Part shown: one piece after another, positions 55,465-63,953 of the stretch | Numbering within the stretch: position 1 is the stretch's first letter | Layout of the letters: every line of letters begins with the position of its first letter | Assembly (NCBI RefSeq): GCF_009738225.1 | Contig: NZ_CP018187.1 | Coordinates: forward strand, 258,501 to 322,500 | Length of the DNA stretch: 64,000 nucleotides | Origin: Streptococcus salivarius | GTDB lineage: Bacteria > Bacillota > Bacilli > Lactobacillales > Streptococcaceae | Direction of reading: 5' to 3' | The notes under the pieces: model-generated | What the model was told of the DNA's origin: nothing | The model's database searches: none | The model's input: the letters and a program-made list of their open reading frames with translations, nothing else | Translations under genes and position numbers: made by a program

Positions 55465-56742
55465 TTATTTTGGTGCGATTACTTCAGCACCGCCCATATA
55501 AGGACGAAGAACTTCAGGGATAGTTACTGAACCATCTTCGTTTTGGTAGTTTTCAAGGATAGCAGCTACTGTACGTCCAACAGCAAGTCCTGAACCGTTG
55601 AGAGTGTGAAGAAGTTTTACTTTACCATCAGCTTCGTCACGATAGCGGATTTGTGCACGACGGGCTTGGAAATCTTCTGTGTTTGAACATGAAGAAATTT
55701 CGCGGTAAGTGTTTTGTGCTGGAATCCAAACTTCCAAATCGTAAGTTTTGGCAGCTGAGAATCCCATATCGCCAGTACACAAAGTGATGACACGGTATGG
55801 CAAGTTAAGTTTTTGAAGAATATTTTCAGCGTTAACTACCATTTTTTCCAATTCATCGTACGAGCTTTCTGGTTTTGAGAATTTGACCATTTCAACCTTG
55901 TGGAATTGGTGAAGACGGATCAATCCACGTGTATCACGACCAGCTGAACCAGCTTCTGAACGGAATGAAGGGCTCATGGCTGTGAAGTAGATTGGCAATT
56001 CTTTACCATCAAGGATTTCACCGCGATAGTAGTTTGTCAAAGGAACTTCAGCGGTTGGGATAAGGACATAGTCAGTACCGTCAAGCTCGAAAGTATCTTC
56101 CTTGAATTTTGGATATTGACCAGTACCGAACATTGAGTCGTGGTTAACCATGTAAGGTGTGATCATTTCAGTGTAGCCTTCTTTAGCGTGCTCATCCAAC
56201 ATAAAGTTGTAAATCGCACGTTCCAATTTTGCTCCAAGTCCTTTGTAGAAAAGGAAGCGAGAACCAGTGACTTTAGCACCACGTTCCCAATCTAGGATAC
56301 CAAGGTCTTCCCCAAGATCCCAGTGAGCTTTAACTTCAAAATCAAAGTCACGAGGTGTTCCCCAACGGCGAACTTCTACGTTTTCGTCTTCGTCAGCACC
56401 TACTGGAACAGAGTCGTTTGGTGTATTTGGAAGTGTCACAACGATGGCATTAAGCTTTTCATCGATAGCAGCAAGTTCTGCATCAATTTCCTTAATTTCT
56501 GCAGAAACTTTTTGCATGGCTGCAATTTGTTCTGAAGCATCTTCTTTGTTACGTTTAGCTTGAGCGATACCATCTGAAGCGATATTACGTTGAGCTTTGA
56601 GTTCTTCAGATTTGATAAGAAGCTCACGGCGTTTAACATCAAGCTCTTTAAGTTCATTTAAAGTTTCAGCAGCAACCCCACGTGTAGCCAATTTTTCGGC
56701 AAGGGCATCGAAGTCGTTACGAATACGTTTTACATCTAACAT
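55465..56742 (-). CDS. serS: Seryl-tRNA synthetase
   Basis: The 425-residue class II synthetase charges tRNA-Ser. It has the N-terminal long coiled-coil tRNA arm (about 25-100). The catalytic core has motif 2 ([25 protein letters not shown], here the Arg and Glu positions are intact) and motif 3 ([17 protein letters not shown]). I start at ATG 56742 with SD GGAGGAACT; the frame continues upstream through the T-box terminator, which is not coding. It is controlled by the T-box leader. Confidence 0.96.
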   Translation of the reverse strand: MLDVKRIRNDFDALAEKLATRGVAAETLNELKELDVKRRELLIKSEELKAQRNIASDGIAQAKRNKEDASEQIAAMQKVSAEIKEIDAELAAIDEKLNAIVVTLPNTPNDSVPVGADEDENVEVRRWGTPRDFDFEVKAHWDLGEDLGILDWERGAKVTGSRFLFYKGLGAKLERAIYNFMLDEHAKEGYTEMITPYMVNHDSMFGTGQYPKFKEDTFELDGTDYVLIPTAEVPLTNYYRGEILDGKELPIYFTAMSPSFRSEAGSAGRDTRGLIRLHQFHKVEMVKFSKPESSYDELEKMVVNAENILQKLNLPYRVITLCTGDMGFSAAKTYDLEVWIPAQNTYREISSCSNTEDFQARRAQIRYRDEADGKVKLLHTLNGSGLAVGRTVAAILENYQNEDGSVTIPEVLRPYMGGAEVIAPK

Positions 56743-56933
56743 AAGTTCCTCCAAAAAGTAAAACACTCCAGTGAAAGTGTTGGAGTGACATGAGCCACGG
56801 TTCCATCCAACTTCACAGGAGTGCACTTGTTTATGTTTTTAATTATTAGAAACGGTAGAATTTCGTAGGTTAACCCTACCTGCTCGCAGCAACCGCAGGC
56901 TTTCTGAAAGGATCTAGCTAGTACTTATCCGTC
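56743..56933 (-). ncRNA. T-box leader of serS (tRNA-Ser responsive)
   Basis: The minus-strand leader of about 190 bases has a Stem I region starting CAGACGGATAAGTA. A specifier-like TTCTACC (complement of 56854-56860) contains Ser codon TCT followed by A. The conserved T-box-like segment GGATGGAACCGTGG is followed by a terminator, CACTCCA/TGGAGTG (complement of 56764-56787) with a TTTTACTTTTT tail at 56751-56763. Uncharged tRNA-Ser would pair with the specifier and T-box and allow read-through into serS. Confidence 0.88.
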
Positions 56934-56939
56934 TGTTAT

Positions 56940-56968
56940 ATTATACAAAAATTATGATTTTTTGGCAA
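56940..56968 (-). promoter_or_regulatory. Promoter of the serS leader
   Basis: On minus: TTGCCA (complement of 56963-56968), 17-bp spacer, TATAAT (complement of 56940-56945). Its -35 lies inside the last codons of manO. Confidence 0.8.
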
Positions 56969-57326
56969 ATAAACCTTTGAGTCGAGTGCCGATAGTTTGA
57001 ATGAGAGTTGGCAACTTGACGACTTTTTCATTACCAAGATGTTCCCTAGCAATCTTTAGAATCTTTCCAGAATCTTTAGAAGCAAAGAGGAATTTGCTCT
57101 TGTCTGTCAAAACCTCAAAGTGGCGACTAATTCTTTTTCCGGAGACATTCGCACCGATTTGAGTGATGCTTGTCCATGGGATTTGAATGTATTGCTCGAC
57201 ATTGACATCTGGGTAGAATTCAAGAGCCACATCTCCTATTAGAAACTTACCGACTTTACCTCCGATAGCCATGTAGGAAACGCCTGTTGTATGCAGTTCA
57301 ACTGTTTTGTTTAGTGATTGTGCCAT
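56952..57326 (-). CDS. manO: ManO, DUF956 protein of the mannose PTS (locus 1)
   Basis: The 124-residue DUF956 protein, usually the fourth gene of mannose-PTS operons, has unknown function, perhaps regulatory. The hallmark is the PH-like fold with VSYMAIGGKVGKFLIGDVALEFYPD, seen here by G-K-x-G-x-x-x-x-G-D-x-x-x-E-F-Y. It also has the segment IQIPWTSITQIGANVSG and a basic C-terminus. It is separated from manN by a terminator (57371-57398) and has its own -10 (57358-57366), unlike copy 2. It is about 45% identical to the other copy by eye. Confidence 0.92.
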   Translation of the reverse strand: MAQSLNKTVELHTTGVSYMAIGGKVGKFLIGDVALEFYPDVNVEQYIQIPWTSITQIGANVSGKRISRHFEVLTDKSKFLFASKDSGKILKIAREHLGNEKVVKLPTLIQTIGTRLKGLFAKKS

Positions 57327-57357
57327 ATCTATCTCGCTTTTTGATTGTAGTACCTTT

Positions 57358-57366
57358 ATTATAGCA
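57358..57366 (-). promoter_or_regulatory. Extended -10 promoter for manO (locus 1)
   Basis: On minus TGCTATAAT (complement of 57358-57366), about 32 bases before the manO ATG. Its -35 position falls within the manN terminator hairpin. Confidence 0.6.
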
Positions 57367-57370
57367 TAAG

Positions 57371-57398
57371 AAAAGAGTTCAGCTTTGCTAAACTCTTA
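57371..57398 (-). terminator. Terminator between manN and manO (locus 1)
   Basis: Stem of 11 bp (complement of 57373-57383 with 57387-57397, one G.U), 3-nt loop, followed on minus by TTTTCTTAT. Confidence 0.8.
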
Positions 57399-57404
57399 CT
57401 CTTT

Positions 57405-58316
57405 TTACATGATTCCGAAGAAGCTTGCAACAATACCAACTACAAAGAGACCGATGATGATTGTGATTGGTGAAACTTTCTTCTTAAGCAACCACATACA
57501 TGCAAAAGTAAGGAGAAGTCCCATCAAACCTGGAATCAATGAATCCAATTGTTTTTGAAGGGTATCAACTTGAATCTTATCGAAGCTAAGTTTGTCATTA
57601 ACTTGGCCGAGGATAGTCTTAAGTTGGTCACCATTGACATTGCCTTTAGGCCATTCGATATAGGCACCTTTAGACAAAACTTTACCTGGAAGATTTATAG
57701 TGAAGACGATAGAAACCCAACGTTCAACAAGGACAGCCAAGATGAACATACCAAGGATTGATGCTCCTTTAGTAATATCTTTCAAGATACCACCAGACAT
57801 GTCTTTAGTGATTTCTGAACCTGCTTTGTAACCAAGTTCTTGAGTGTACCACAAGAAGGCCATACGGATAAGGTTCCAACCGATGAAGAAGATAAGTGGA
57901 CCAGCGATGTTACCGGCTTGTGCCAATGATGCACCGAGGGCACCAAGGATAGGACGAACTGTGAACCAGAAAACAGGGTCACCGATACCGGCAAGAGGTC
58001 CCATCATACCGATTTTAACCCCTTGGATAGCAGCATCTTCGATGTCGGTACCGTTAGCTTTTTCTTCTTCAAGAGCCAAGGTAACACCCATGATAGGAGC
58101 AGCTACGTAAGGGTGGGTATTGAAGAATTCCAAGTGGCGTTTAAGAGCTGCGGCTTGGTCTTCTTTGTTAGTGTAGAGTTTTTTGATAGCAGGAATGAGT
58201 GAGTAAGCCCAACCCAAGTTTTGCATACGTTCATAGTTCCATGAACCTTGCAAGAATTGTGAGCGCCACCAAACCTTTTTACGATCTGCTTGAGATAATT
58301 GAATTTTTTCAGCCAT
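57405..58316 (-). CDS. manN: Mannose PTS EIID component (locus 1)
   Basis: The 303-residue EIID membrane subunit forms the sugar channel with EIIC. It has the N-terminal SQFLQGSWNYERMQNLGWAYSLIPAI, shortened here to its hallmark W/F-N-Y-E-R-M-Q-N, and GVKIGMMGPLAGIGDPVFWFTVRP (about residues 95-117). C-terminal helices follow. It belongs to the mannose/glucose PTS. It starts 14 bases after manM and ends before a terminator. Confidence 0.95.
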   Translation of the reverse strand: MAEKIQLSQADRKKVWWRSQFLQGSWNYERMQNLGWAYSLIPAIKKLYTNKEDQAAALKRHLEFFNTHPYVAAPIMGVTLALEEEKANGTDIEDAAIQGVKIGMMGPLAGIGDPVFWFTVRPILGALGASLAQAGNIAGPLIFFIGWNLIRMAFLWYTQELGYKAGSEITKDMSGGILKDITKGASILGMFILAVLVERWVSIVFTINLPGKVLSKGAYIEWPKGNVNGDQLKTILGQVNDKLSFDKIQVDTLQKQLDSLIPGLMGLLLTFACMWLLKKKVSPITIIIGLFVVGIVASFFGIM

Positions 58317-58330
58317 GAGAGCACCCCTTC

Positions 58331-59146
58331 CTAGTAGTCTTCCAAGATATCGCCGATTGGGTCGCCTGAACCAGATGAAGTTCCGCCACCATTTCCGCCA
58401 CCTTGTTTAGAAAGATTGAGGTAGATGAAGGCGATAGCGACACCGATAGCACCAAGAGCGATAAGTGTCAATTGGCTAATTGCTGCGAAAGCAAAACCGA
58501 TGGCGAAGAATGGCCAAACTTCACGAGTTGCCATCATGTTGATAACCATGGCGTAACCAACGGCTACGACCATACCACCACCGACAACCATACCGTGGTT
58601 GAGCCAGTCAGGCATCAAACCAAGGGCGTGTTGAACAGATTGTGCTGGGATAGCAAGAAGAAGAGCTGCAGGCACAGCAATACGCAACCCTTGAAGAAGA
58701 AGGGCAAGGTAGTGTGCGCGTTCAACACCAGCGATGTTTCCGCTTTCTGCTGCTTTATCTGCAGCATGAACAAGGGCAACTGATGCTGTACGAACAAGCA
58801 TAGTTAGGAAGAGACCGGCAACCGCAAGTGGGATAGCTGTTGCAGTCGCAACACCGATACCTTCAGTTGTGAAGTTACCACCTTTAACCAAAATGATGGC
58901 AGCAGCAACAGAGGCGAGGGCAGCGTCAGGAGCGACAGCGGCACCGATATTAGCCCAAGCAAGGGCAATCATTTGAAGAGAACCACCAAGCATGATACCT
59001 GCAGTGAGGTTACCTGTAGCAGCACCGATAAGGGTACATGCAACAAGTGGTTGGTGGAATTGGAATTGGTCAAGGATACCTTCAAGACCAGCAAGGAAGG
59101 CAACAACTACGACCAAAATTGCAGAAATAATTGACATATCTGACAT
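58331..59146 (-). CDS. manM: Mannose PTS EIIC component (locus 1)
   Basis: The 271-residue membrane subunit has multiple helices and the family pattern GLEGILDQFQFHQPLVACTLIG, reduced to L-x-Q-F-Q-x-x-x-P-L-V-A-C, then MLGGSLQMIALAWANIGAAVAPD, hallmark G-G-x-L-x-x-x-x-L-x-W, and an acidic, Gly/Ser-rich tail GGGNGGGTSSGSGDPIGDILEDY. SD AAAGGAATTAT. Confidence 0.95.
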   Translation of the reverse strand: MSDMSIISAILVVVVAFLAGLEGILDQFQFHQPLVACTLIGAATGNLTAGIMLGGSLQMIALAWANIGAAVAPDAALASVAAAIILVKGGNFTTEGIGVATATAIPLAVAGLFLTMLVRTASVALVHAADKAAESGNIAGVERAHYLALLLQGLRIAVPAALLLAIPAQSVQHALGLMPDWLNHGMVVGGGMVVAVGYAMVINMMATREVWPFFAIGFAFAAISQLTLIALGAIGVAIAFIYLNLSKQGGGNGGGTSSGSGDPIGDILEDY

Positions 59147-59213
59147 GGTAATAATTCCTTTTCTATTGAGTTGTGATTAGTTGAGTTTATCAACTAATTT
59201 ATCCGGATGAAGA

Positions 59214-60206
59214 TTATTGAACGTTAGCTTTTTTGATAAGGTCAAACAAGTCTTTCTTAGAATCGTTTGGAACCTTACGGACGTCAAATTCAACACCAAG
59301 GTCACGTAATTTTTCGAAGCAAGCAACATCGTCTTTGTCCATAGACAAAACGTTGTTAACCATTGTTTTACCAGTTGAGTGAGCCATAGAACCAACGTTA
59401 AGTTCTTTGATTGGCACGCCACCTTCGATAGCACGAAGTGCGTCTTGAACAGTTTCGAACAAGATAAGCGCGTGTGTGTTACCAAAACGTGGGTCCTTAG
59501 AAGCATCAATCAATTTTTGAATTGGAACAACGTTTGCTTTAACACCGTTTGGTGCTGCTTGTTTGATCAATTCTTTACGAAGCTCATCTTTAGCAACGTC
59601 GTCTGAAGCAACAATGATACGGTCTGCTTTAGAAGCAGGTGTCCAGTTAGTTGCTACCTGACCATGCAAGAGACGTGTGTCCAAACGTGCCAAGTTAATC
59701 TTGAGTTTACCATCTCCGATAACTGTCCCTTCTGGGATAGCTCCTTGAGGTGCTGCAGCTTCCACAGGAGCTGCAGTTGTTTCCTCAACTGGATTTAGCT
59801 CCTCTGGAAGTGCCTTGATACCACCCTTAGCTTCCTTGATGATATTAGCAGCAACTTGCTCTGCAGTAGCGCTAGCATCCATCATACGTTCAGTGTATGC
59901 TTGGATTAGCATTGGCAAGTTAAGTCCTGTGATGATAGCAATCTTGCGATCTGGATTTTCTCCAGCAATTCGGCTAGCTTGGTTAAATGGTGAACCAGAC
60001 CAAAGGTCAGCCAAAACAAGAATTTCATCATCAGCATCGAATTGTGCAATGGCGTCGTTGAAGTGAGCGTACAAATCATCAGGACCTTCACTTGGCATGA
60101 AAGTTACGACTTGAACTTTCTCTTGGTCTCCAAAAATCATAGAGCCTGATTGGTGGATCCCTTCAGCGAACTTACCATGGCTGGCAATAATAATACCGAT
60201 ACCCAT
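59214..60206 (-). CDS. manL: Mannose PTS EIIAB component ManL (locus 1)
   Basis: The 330-residue fused IIA-IIB is the phosphoryl carrier and, in streptococci, also a regulator of catabolite control. IIA (about 1-135) has the phospho-His at residue 10 ([11 protein letters not shown]). An Ala/Pro-rich linker (about 138-160) follows. IIB (about 165-330) has its phospho-His in [13 protein letters not shown]. It resembles S. salivarius IIAB-L(Man). SD AAGGAGGAG. The operon promoter with a cre-like site is at 60330-60358. Confidence 0.95.
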   Translation of the reverse strand: MGIGIIIASHGKFAEGIHQSGSMIFGDQEKVQVVTFMPSEGPDDLYAHFNDAIAQFDADDEILVLADLWSGSPFNQASRIAGENPDRKIAIITGLNLPMLIQAYTERMMDASATAEQVAANIIKEAKGGIKALPEELNPVEETTAAPVEAAAPQGAIPEGTVIGDGKLKINLARLDTRLLHGQVATNWTPASKADRIIVASDDVAKDELRKELIKQAAPNGVKANVVPIQKLIDASKDPRFGNTHALILFETVQDALRAIEGGVPIKELNVGSMAHSTGKTMVNNVLSMDKDDVACFEKLRDLGVEFDVRKVPNDSKKDLFDLIKKANVQ

Positions 60207-60271
60207 TCGTGTTCTCCTCCTTATAAATTATTTTTTCCTAGGCTTAAAAAGACTATCTCCGATTTTTTTCA

Positions 60272-60291
60272 AGACGCTAAAAAAAGCGTCT
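60272..60291. repeat. Hairpin in the manL leader
   Basis: AGACGCT (60272-60278) and AGCGTCT (60285-60291) form a perfect 7-bp stem around six A. It lies within the manL 5' untranslated region and has no T-tail on minus. Confidence 0.6.
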
Positions 60292-60329
60292 CTCAATCTT
60301 TTTAAACATAAGAAATCAAGAACAATTAT

Positions 60330-60358
60330 ATTGTAAAACGCTTTCAAGCAAATGTCAA
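60330..60358 (-). promoter_or_regulatory. Promoter of manLMN (locus 1) with internal cre-like site
   Basis: On minus: TTGACA (complement of 60353-60358), 17-bp spacer, TACAAT (complement of 60330-60335). The spacer/-10 holds TGAAAGCGTTTTAC (complement of 60333-60346), close to cre TGWAARCGYTWWCA with a displaced CA. Confidence 0.8.
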
Positions 60359-60420
60359 TAGCTAGTGAGATAAAATTTCAAAAGAAGTCAATTTCTTTCA
60401 AAAATGAGCAAAGTATTATA

Positions 60421-60460
60421 AAAAGATTGTCCAACCATTAGATTGGACAATCTTTTTATA
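60421..60460. terminator. Terminator of manLMNO (locus 2)
   Basis: AAAAGATTGTCCAA (60421-60434) pairs perfectly with TTGGACAATCTTTT (60443-60456), loop of 8. It lies between manO2 and the manL promoter. Confidence 0.9.
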
Positions 60461-60471
60461 ATATTCGGAGA

Positions 60472-60858
60472 TTATTTCTTCTTGACAATGAGTCGGAAAA
60501 GATTTTTAAAGCCTTGTTTGAGGACAGCGATAAAGCTAGGTGCTTTTCGTAAACTTTCTCGAGGAATTCTTTTTTGAATTTCTTTCAAAGTTATTCGGCT
60601 TTTTCGACTGGCAAAACGGAAACGTCCATTTTGCTTAGTACGGATTTCAAAGCGAGGAATGAACTTACCACCGAAGTAGACATCGGCAATCACATAAGTG
60701 ACTTCATCCCAAGGAATTTGAACGTAATCTTGTAACTTCGTATCGTTGTAAAATTCGAAGGCCTTATCACCGACCATAATATTTCCGTAAATAGGCCCTT
60801 CACGAAACCAAGTTCCCTTAGTTGTGTGAGCCATTTCGGTATTGAGCGATTTAACCAT
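60472..60858 (-). CDS. ManO paralogue, DUF956 protein (locus 2)
   Basis: The 128-residue DUF956 protein has the same core as manO (IMVGDKAFEFYND, VQIPWDEVTYVIADVYFGGK, FRFASRKS) and a basic tail ending KNLFRLIVKKK. It starts 12 bases after manN2, so it is co-transcribed. Function unknown. Confidence 0.9.
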   Translation of the reverse strand: MVKSLNTEMAHTTKGTWFREGPIYGNIMVGDKAFEFYNDTKLQDYVQIPWDEVTYVIADVYFGGKFIPRFEIRTKQNGRFRFASRKSRITLKEIQKRIPRESLRKAPSFIAVLKQGFKNLFRLIVKKK

Positions 60859-60870
60859 ACCTTGCTCCGA

Positions 60871-61785
60871 TTAGAGTACACCAATAATGTGGAGCACAAT
60901 AGCTAGAACAAAGATACCCAAGATGATAACGATTGGAGAAACTTTTCTCTTAAGAAGGTACATACAGAGGAAAGTCAAACCAAGGGCAGCAAGACCAGGA
61001 ATCAATTGGTTCAAGTTATCTTGCAATGTTGTTACCTTGTTGGCTTCGAGTGATTTACCAGCAGCTTGTTCTAGGAAGGCTGCTTTAACACCGGCAATAC
61101 CTTTTGGAAGTTTATCCCAATCGATATAAGCACCTTCTTGTTGTTTAACAACAGAGACAACTGGTGTGAAGGTAATGCTTACCCAACGTTGGATAAGAGA
61201 ACCGATAACGAACATCCCCATCATTGATGCGCCACGAGTTACTTGTTGAAGAAGGTTACCTGACAAGTCGTCTGTAATCGCAGTACCAGCACGGTAACCG
61301 AATTCTTGAGTATACCATTTAACGGCGGCAACCATGACGTTCCAGAGAACGAAGAAGACGATTGGGCCTAGGACGTTACCTGAAACAGCCAAACCTGCTC
61401 CTAGTGAAAGGAAGATTGGACGAAGGGTAAACCAGAAGAGAGGGTCACCGGCACCTGCAAGAGGTCCCATCATACCGACCTTAACCCCTGAGATAGCCGC
61501 ATCATCGATCTCAGCACCGTTGGCACGTTCTTCTTCCAAGGCAAGCGTAACCCCAAAGATTGGGTTAGCCATGAAAGGTTGTGTATTAAAGAATTCCAAG
61601 TGACGCTTAAGGGCAGCAGCACGTTCTTCTTTAGTTTGATAAAGTTTTTTGATTGCAGGAATAAGGGTGTAGGCCACACCACCATTTTGCATACGTTCAT
61701 AGTTGAATGAAGCTAAAAGGAAGTATGAGCGCAAGAAAGCTTTGAAACGATCTGCTTTTGTTAATTTAATTTTTGAATCAGCCAT
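60871..61785 (-). CDS. Mannose PTS EIID component (locus 2)
   Basis: The 304-residue EIID paralogue of manN has FNYERMQNGGVAYTLIPAIKKLY near the N-terminus, here by hallmark F-N-Y-E-R-M-Q-N-G, and VGMMGPLAGAGDPLFWFTLRP. The sequence differs from manN mainly in the middle and C-terminal third (KQQEGAYIDWDKLPKG). 12 bases before manO2, 15 bases after manM2. Confidence 0.93.
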   Translation of the reverse strand: MADSKIKLTKADRFKAFLRSYFLLASFNYERMQNGGVAYTLIPAIKKLYQTKEERAAALKRHLEFFNTQPFMANPIFGVTLALEEERANGAEIDDAAISGVKVGMMGPLAGAGDPLFWFTLRPIFLSLGAGLAVSGNVLGPIVFFVLWNVMVAAVKWYTQEFGYRAGTAITDDLSGNLLQQVTRGASMMGMFVIGSLIQRWVSITFTPVVSVVKQQEGAYIDWDKLPKGIAGVKAAFLEQAAGKSLEANKVTTLQDNLNQLIPGLAALGLTFLCMYLLKRKVSPIVIILGIFVLAIVLHIIGVL

Positions 61786-61800
61786 TTTCTTTCCTCCTAA

Positions 61801-62601
61801 TTAAAAGTCTTCCAGAATTTCACCGAGGGGATCACCTGATCCTCCATCATTTGAAGAACCATTTGAACCACTAGCTTCAAGTGCAAGGTACATAACGGCA
61901 AGACAGAGACCGATGATACCCAAACTAATCAAGGTCAACTCTTTAAGGGCAGCCAAAGCAAAACCAAGGAAGAAGAATGGCCAAACTTCGCGACTAGACA
62001 TCATGTTGATAACCATGGCATAACCAACGGCTACAACCATACCACCACCGATTGTCATACCTGATTTTAACCATTCAGGCATAGCTTCAAGACCAGATTG
62101 TACGAGGTGTGCAGGAATCAAGAGCAAGAGGAGGGCAGGGATAGCAACACGGAGACCTTGAAGGGCCATACCGATAAAGTGCCATCTTTCAACACCAGCG
62201 ATATCAGCAGCTTCTGCACGGCTATCCATAATATGAGCGATGAAGACAGTTGCTGTACGGACAACCATTGTCAAGGCAAGACCGGCAACAGCCAAAGGCA
62301 CCGCAAGGGCGATGGCAGGACCAATTCCTTTAGTTCCTTGACCACCCAAGATAAGGATAATTGTAGAAGCAACAGCGGCAAGTGAGGCATCTGGTGCCAT
62401 GGCAGCACCAACGTTAGCCCATCCCATAGTAATCAACTGTAAGCTACCACCCAACATTACGCCGAGTTCGAGATGACCAGTAACAAGACCGATAAGGGAA
62501 CAAGCCACAACTGGCTGGTATGTTTCGATTTGGTCGTTAACTGAGCTACAACCGATGATGAAAGCAACAATTACGACTAAAATAATTTGTACTAAACTCA
62601 T
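61801..62601 (-). CDS. Mannose PTS EIIC component (locus 2)
   Basis: The 266-residue EIIC paralogue has the hallmark Q-x-E-T-Y-Q-P-V-V-A-C-S-L-I-G replacing QFQFHQPLVACTLIG of manM, MLGGSLQLITMGWANVGAAMAPD, and the same acidic tail (GGSGDPLGEILEDF). Substitutions in the early pore region suggest a different sugar range (inference). 17 bases after manL2. Confidence 0.93.
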   Translation of the reverse strand: MSLVQIILVVIVAFIIGCSSVNDQIETYQPVVACSLIGLVTGHLELGVMLGGSLQLITMGWANVGAAMAPDASLAAVASTIILILGGQGTKGIGPAIALAVPLAVAGLALTMVVRTATVFIAHIMDSRAEAADIAGVERWHFIGMALQGLRVAIPALLLLLIPAHLVQSGLEAMPEWLKSGMTIGGGMVVAVGYAMVINMMSSREVWPFFFLGFALAALKELTLISLGIIGLCLAVMYLALEASGSNGSSNDGGSGDPLGEILEDF

Positions 62602-62618
62602 TTATGCATCCTCCAAAA

Positions 62619-63626
62619 TTATTTCTTCTCTGCTAATTTAGTTTCAGCTGACTTAATCAAGGCATCAACGTTTGCTGGGCTATCACTTGGTACCCCACGA
62701 ACGTCAAATTTGACACCCAATGATTGCAACTCTTTGATAGCATCCACATCTGTTTGGTCAAATGAAAGAGCTTTAGTAACGTTGACTTTTCCTTCTTTAT
62801 AAGCTGAAGAACCAAGGTTGATTTCTTTAACATCAACACCTGCTTTAACAGCAGCAAGAGCATCTTCAACAGATTCAAAGAGAAGCATAGCACGTGTATC
62901 ACCAAAACGTGGGTCATTGTTTGCTTTAACCATGTTTTTAATTGGGATAACGTGAACTTGAACACCAGATGGAGCGGCTTGTTTAATCATGTTTGTACGA
63001 AGTTTATCATGACAAACAGTGTCTGAAACAACGATGATACGGTCTGGGTGAGTTGAGTGAGTCCAACCAGTCGCAACCTGACCGTGGAGGAGACGTGTGT
63101 CAACACGAGCCAAAACGTATTTGATTTTTCCATCACCAAGAACGGTTCCTTCAGGAATGGTACCTTTAGGAACAGAAGGCTTAGCGTCGGCTGGTTTAGT
63201 GTCTTCTTTAGGAATAAGGCCTTCTGGAAGGACTTTAACGCCTTCTTTTGTTTCCTTATAAATGTTAGCGACAATCTCTTCAACCCCAGCATCAGGAGCT
63301 ACCATACGTTCCGTATATGCTTGGATAAGCATTGGCAAGTTGAGTCCTGTCACGATAACCATCTTGCGATCAGGATTTTCTTCCTTGATACGGCTTGCCT
63401 GGTTAAATGGTGACCCAGACCAAAGGTCTGCAAGGACAAGAATTTCGTCGTCAGCGTCAAATTGAGCGATGGCATCTTTGAAGTGAGCGTACAAGTCGTC
63501 AGGACCTTCATTTGGCATGAAAGTAACCACTTGAACTTTCTCTTGTTCACCAAAAATCATAGAACCTGATTGGTGAATACCTTCAGCGAATTTACCATGG
63601 CTAGCAATAATAATACCGATACCCAT
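62619..63626 (-). CDS. Mannose PTS EIIAB component (locus 2)
   Basis: The 335-residue IIAB paralogue has both phospho-His intact (His10 in [14 protein letters not shown] in [13 protein letters not shown]). The first ~112 residues differ from ManL at about 8 positions, while the IIB half is only about half identical. S. salivarius is known to make a second form, IIAB-H(Man); whether this is that gene I cannot tell. ATG 63626 has SD GGAGGAAG; the frame is open upstream to 63695. Confidence 0.93.
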   Translation of the reverse strand: MGIGIIIASHGKFAEGIHQSGSMIFGEQEKVQVVTFMPNEGPDDLYAHFKDAIAQFDADDEILVLADLWSGSPFNQASRIKEENPDRKMVIVTGLNLPMLIQAYTERMVAPDAGVEEIVANIYKETKEGVKVLPEGLIPKEDTKPADAKPSVPKGTIPEGTVLGDGKIKYVLARVDTRLLHGQVATGWTHSTHPDRIIVVSDTVCHDKLRTNMIKQAAPSGVQVHVIPIKNMVKANNDPRFGDTRAMLLFESVEDALAAVKAGVDVKEINLGSSAYKEGKVNVTKALSFDQTDVDAIKELQSLGVKFDVRGVPSDSPANVDALIKSAETKLAEKK

Positions 63627-63749
63627 TAGTGTTCTTCCTCCTTTTATATATTGCTTCTTAGGAATAGAAAAATGATTATTGGTATTATCATTCATGACAT
63701 GAAAATGACAACAATATTTTTTTAGTCCCTCGAAAATTAGAACAATCTA

Positions 63750-63778
63750 ATTGTAAAACGTTATCATAGATTTGTCAA
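63750..63778 (-). promoter_or_regulatory. Promoter of manLMNO (locus 2) with internal cre-like site
   Basis: On minus: TTGACA (complement of 63773-63778), 17-bp spacer, TACAAT (complement of 63750-63755). Embedded TGATAACGTTTTAC (complement of 63753-63766) is in the same place as the cre-like site of locus 1. Confidence 0.8.
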
Positions 63779-63853
63779 TGCTTTTCGTAACAAAAGTGTC
63801 ATAAAATTGAAAAAAATATCAAATTATCGCAAATATACTTTCTTTTCAGACAA

Positions 63854-63887
63854 AAAGAGTTAGATATAGTTTGAAGCTATATCTAAC
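63854..63887 (-). terminator. Intrinsic terminator, minus strand
   Basis: GTTAGATATAG (63859-63869) pairs perfectly with CTATATCTAAC (63877-63887), loop of 7. On minus it is followed by TCTTTTTG. It would end a minus-strand transcript from beyond the window. Confidence 0.7.
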
Positions 63888-63924
63888 TAGAAGAAATGGG
63901 ATTAAGAAAAAATGAGATAAATGC

Positions 63925-63953
63925 TTGTAATAGCTAGTAATGGCTGCTATAAT
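63925..63953 (+). promoter_or_regulatory. Plus-strand promoter at the window edge
   Basis: TTGTAA (63925-63930), 17-bp spacer, TATAAT (63948-63953) with extended TG. It points out of the window; AAGAGGACC at 63992-63999 may be an SD-like sequence. Confidence 0.65.

Noticed and set aside
60207..60471. A small gene between the two man operons
   Set aside because: The interval is accounted for by a leader, a promoter and a terminator; no frame with an SD is present.
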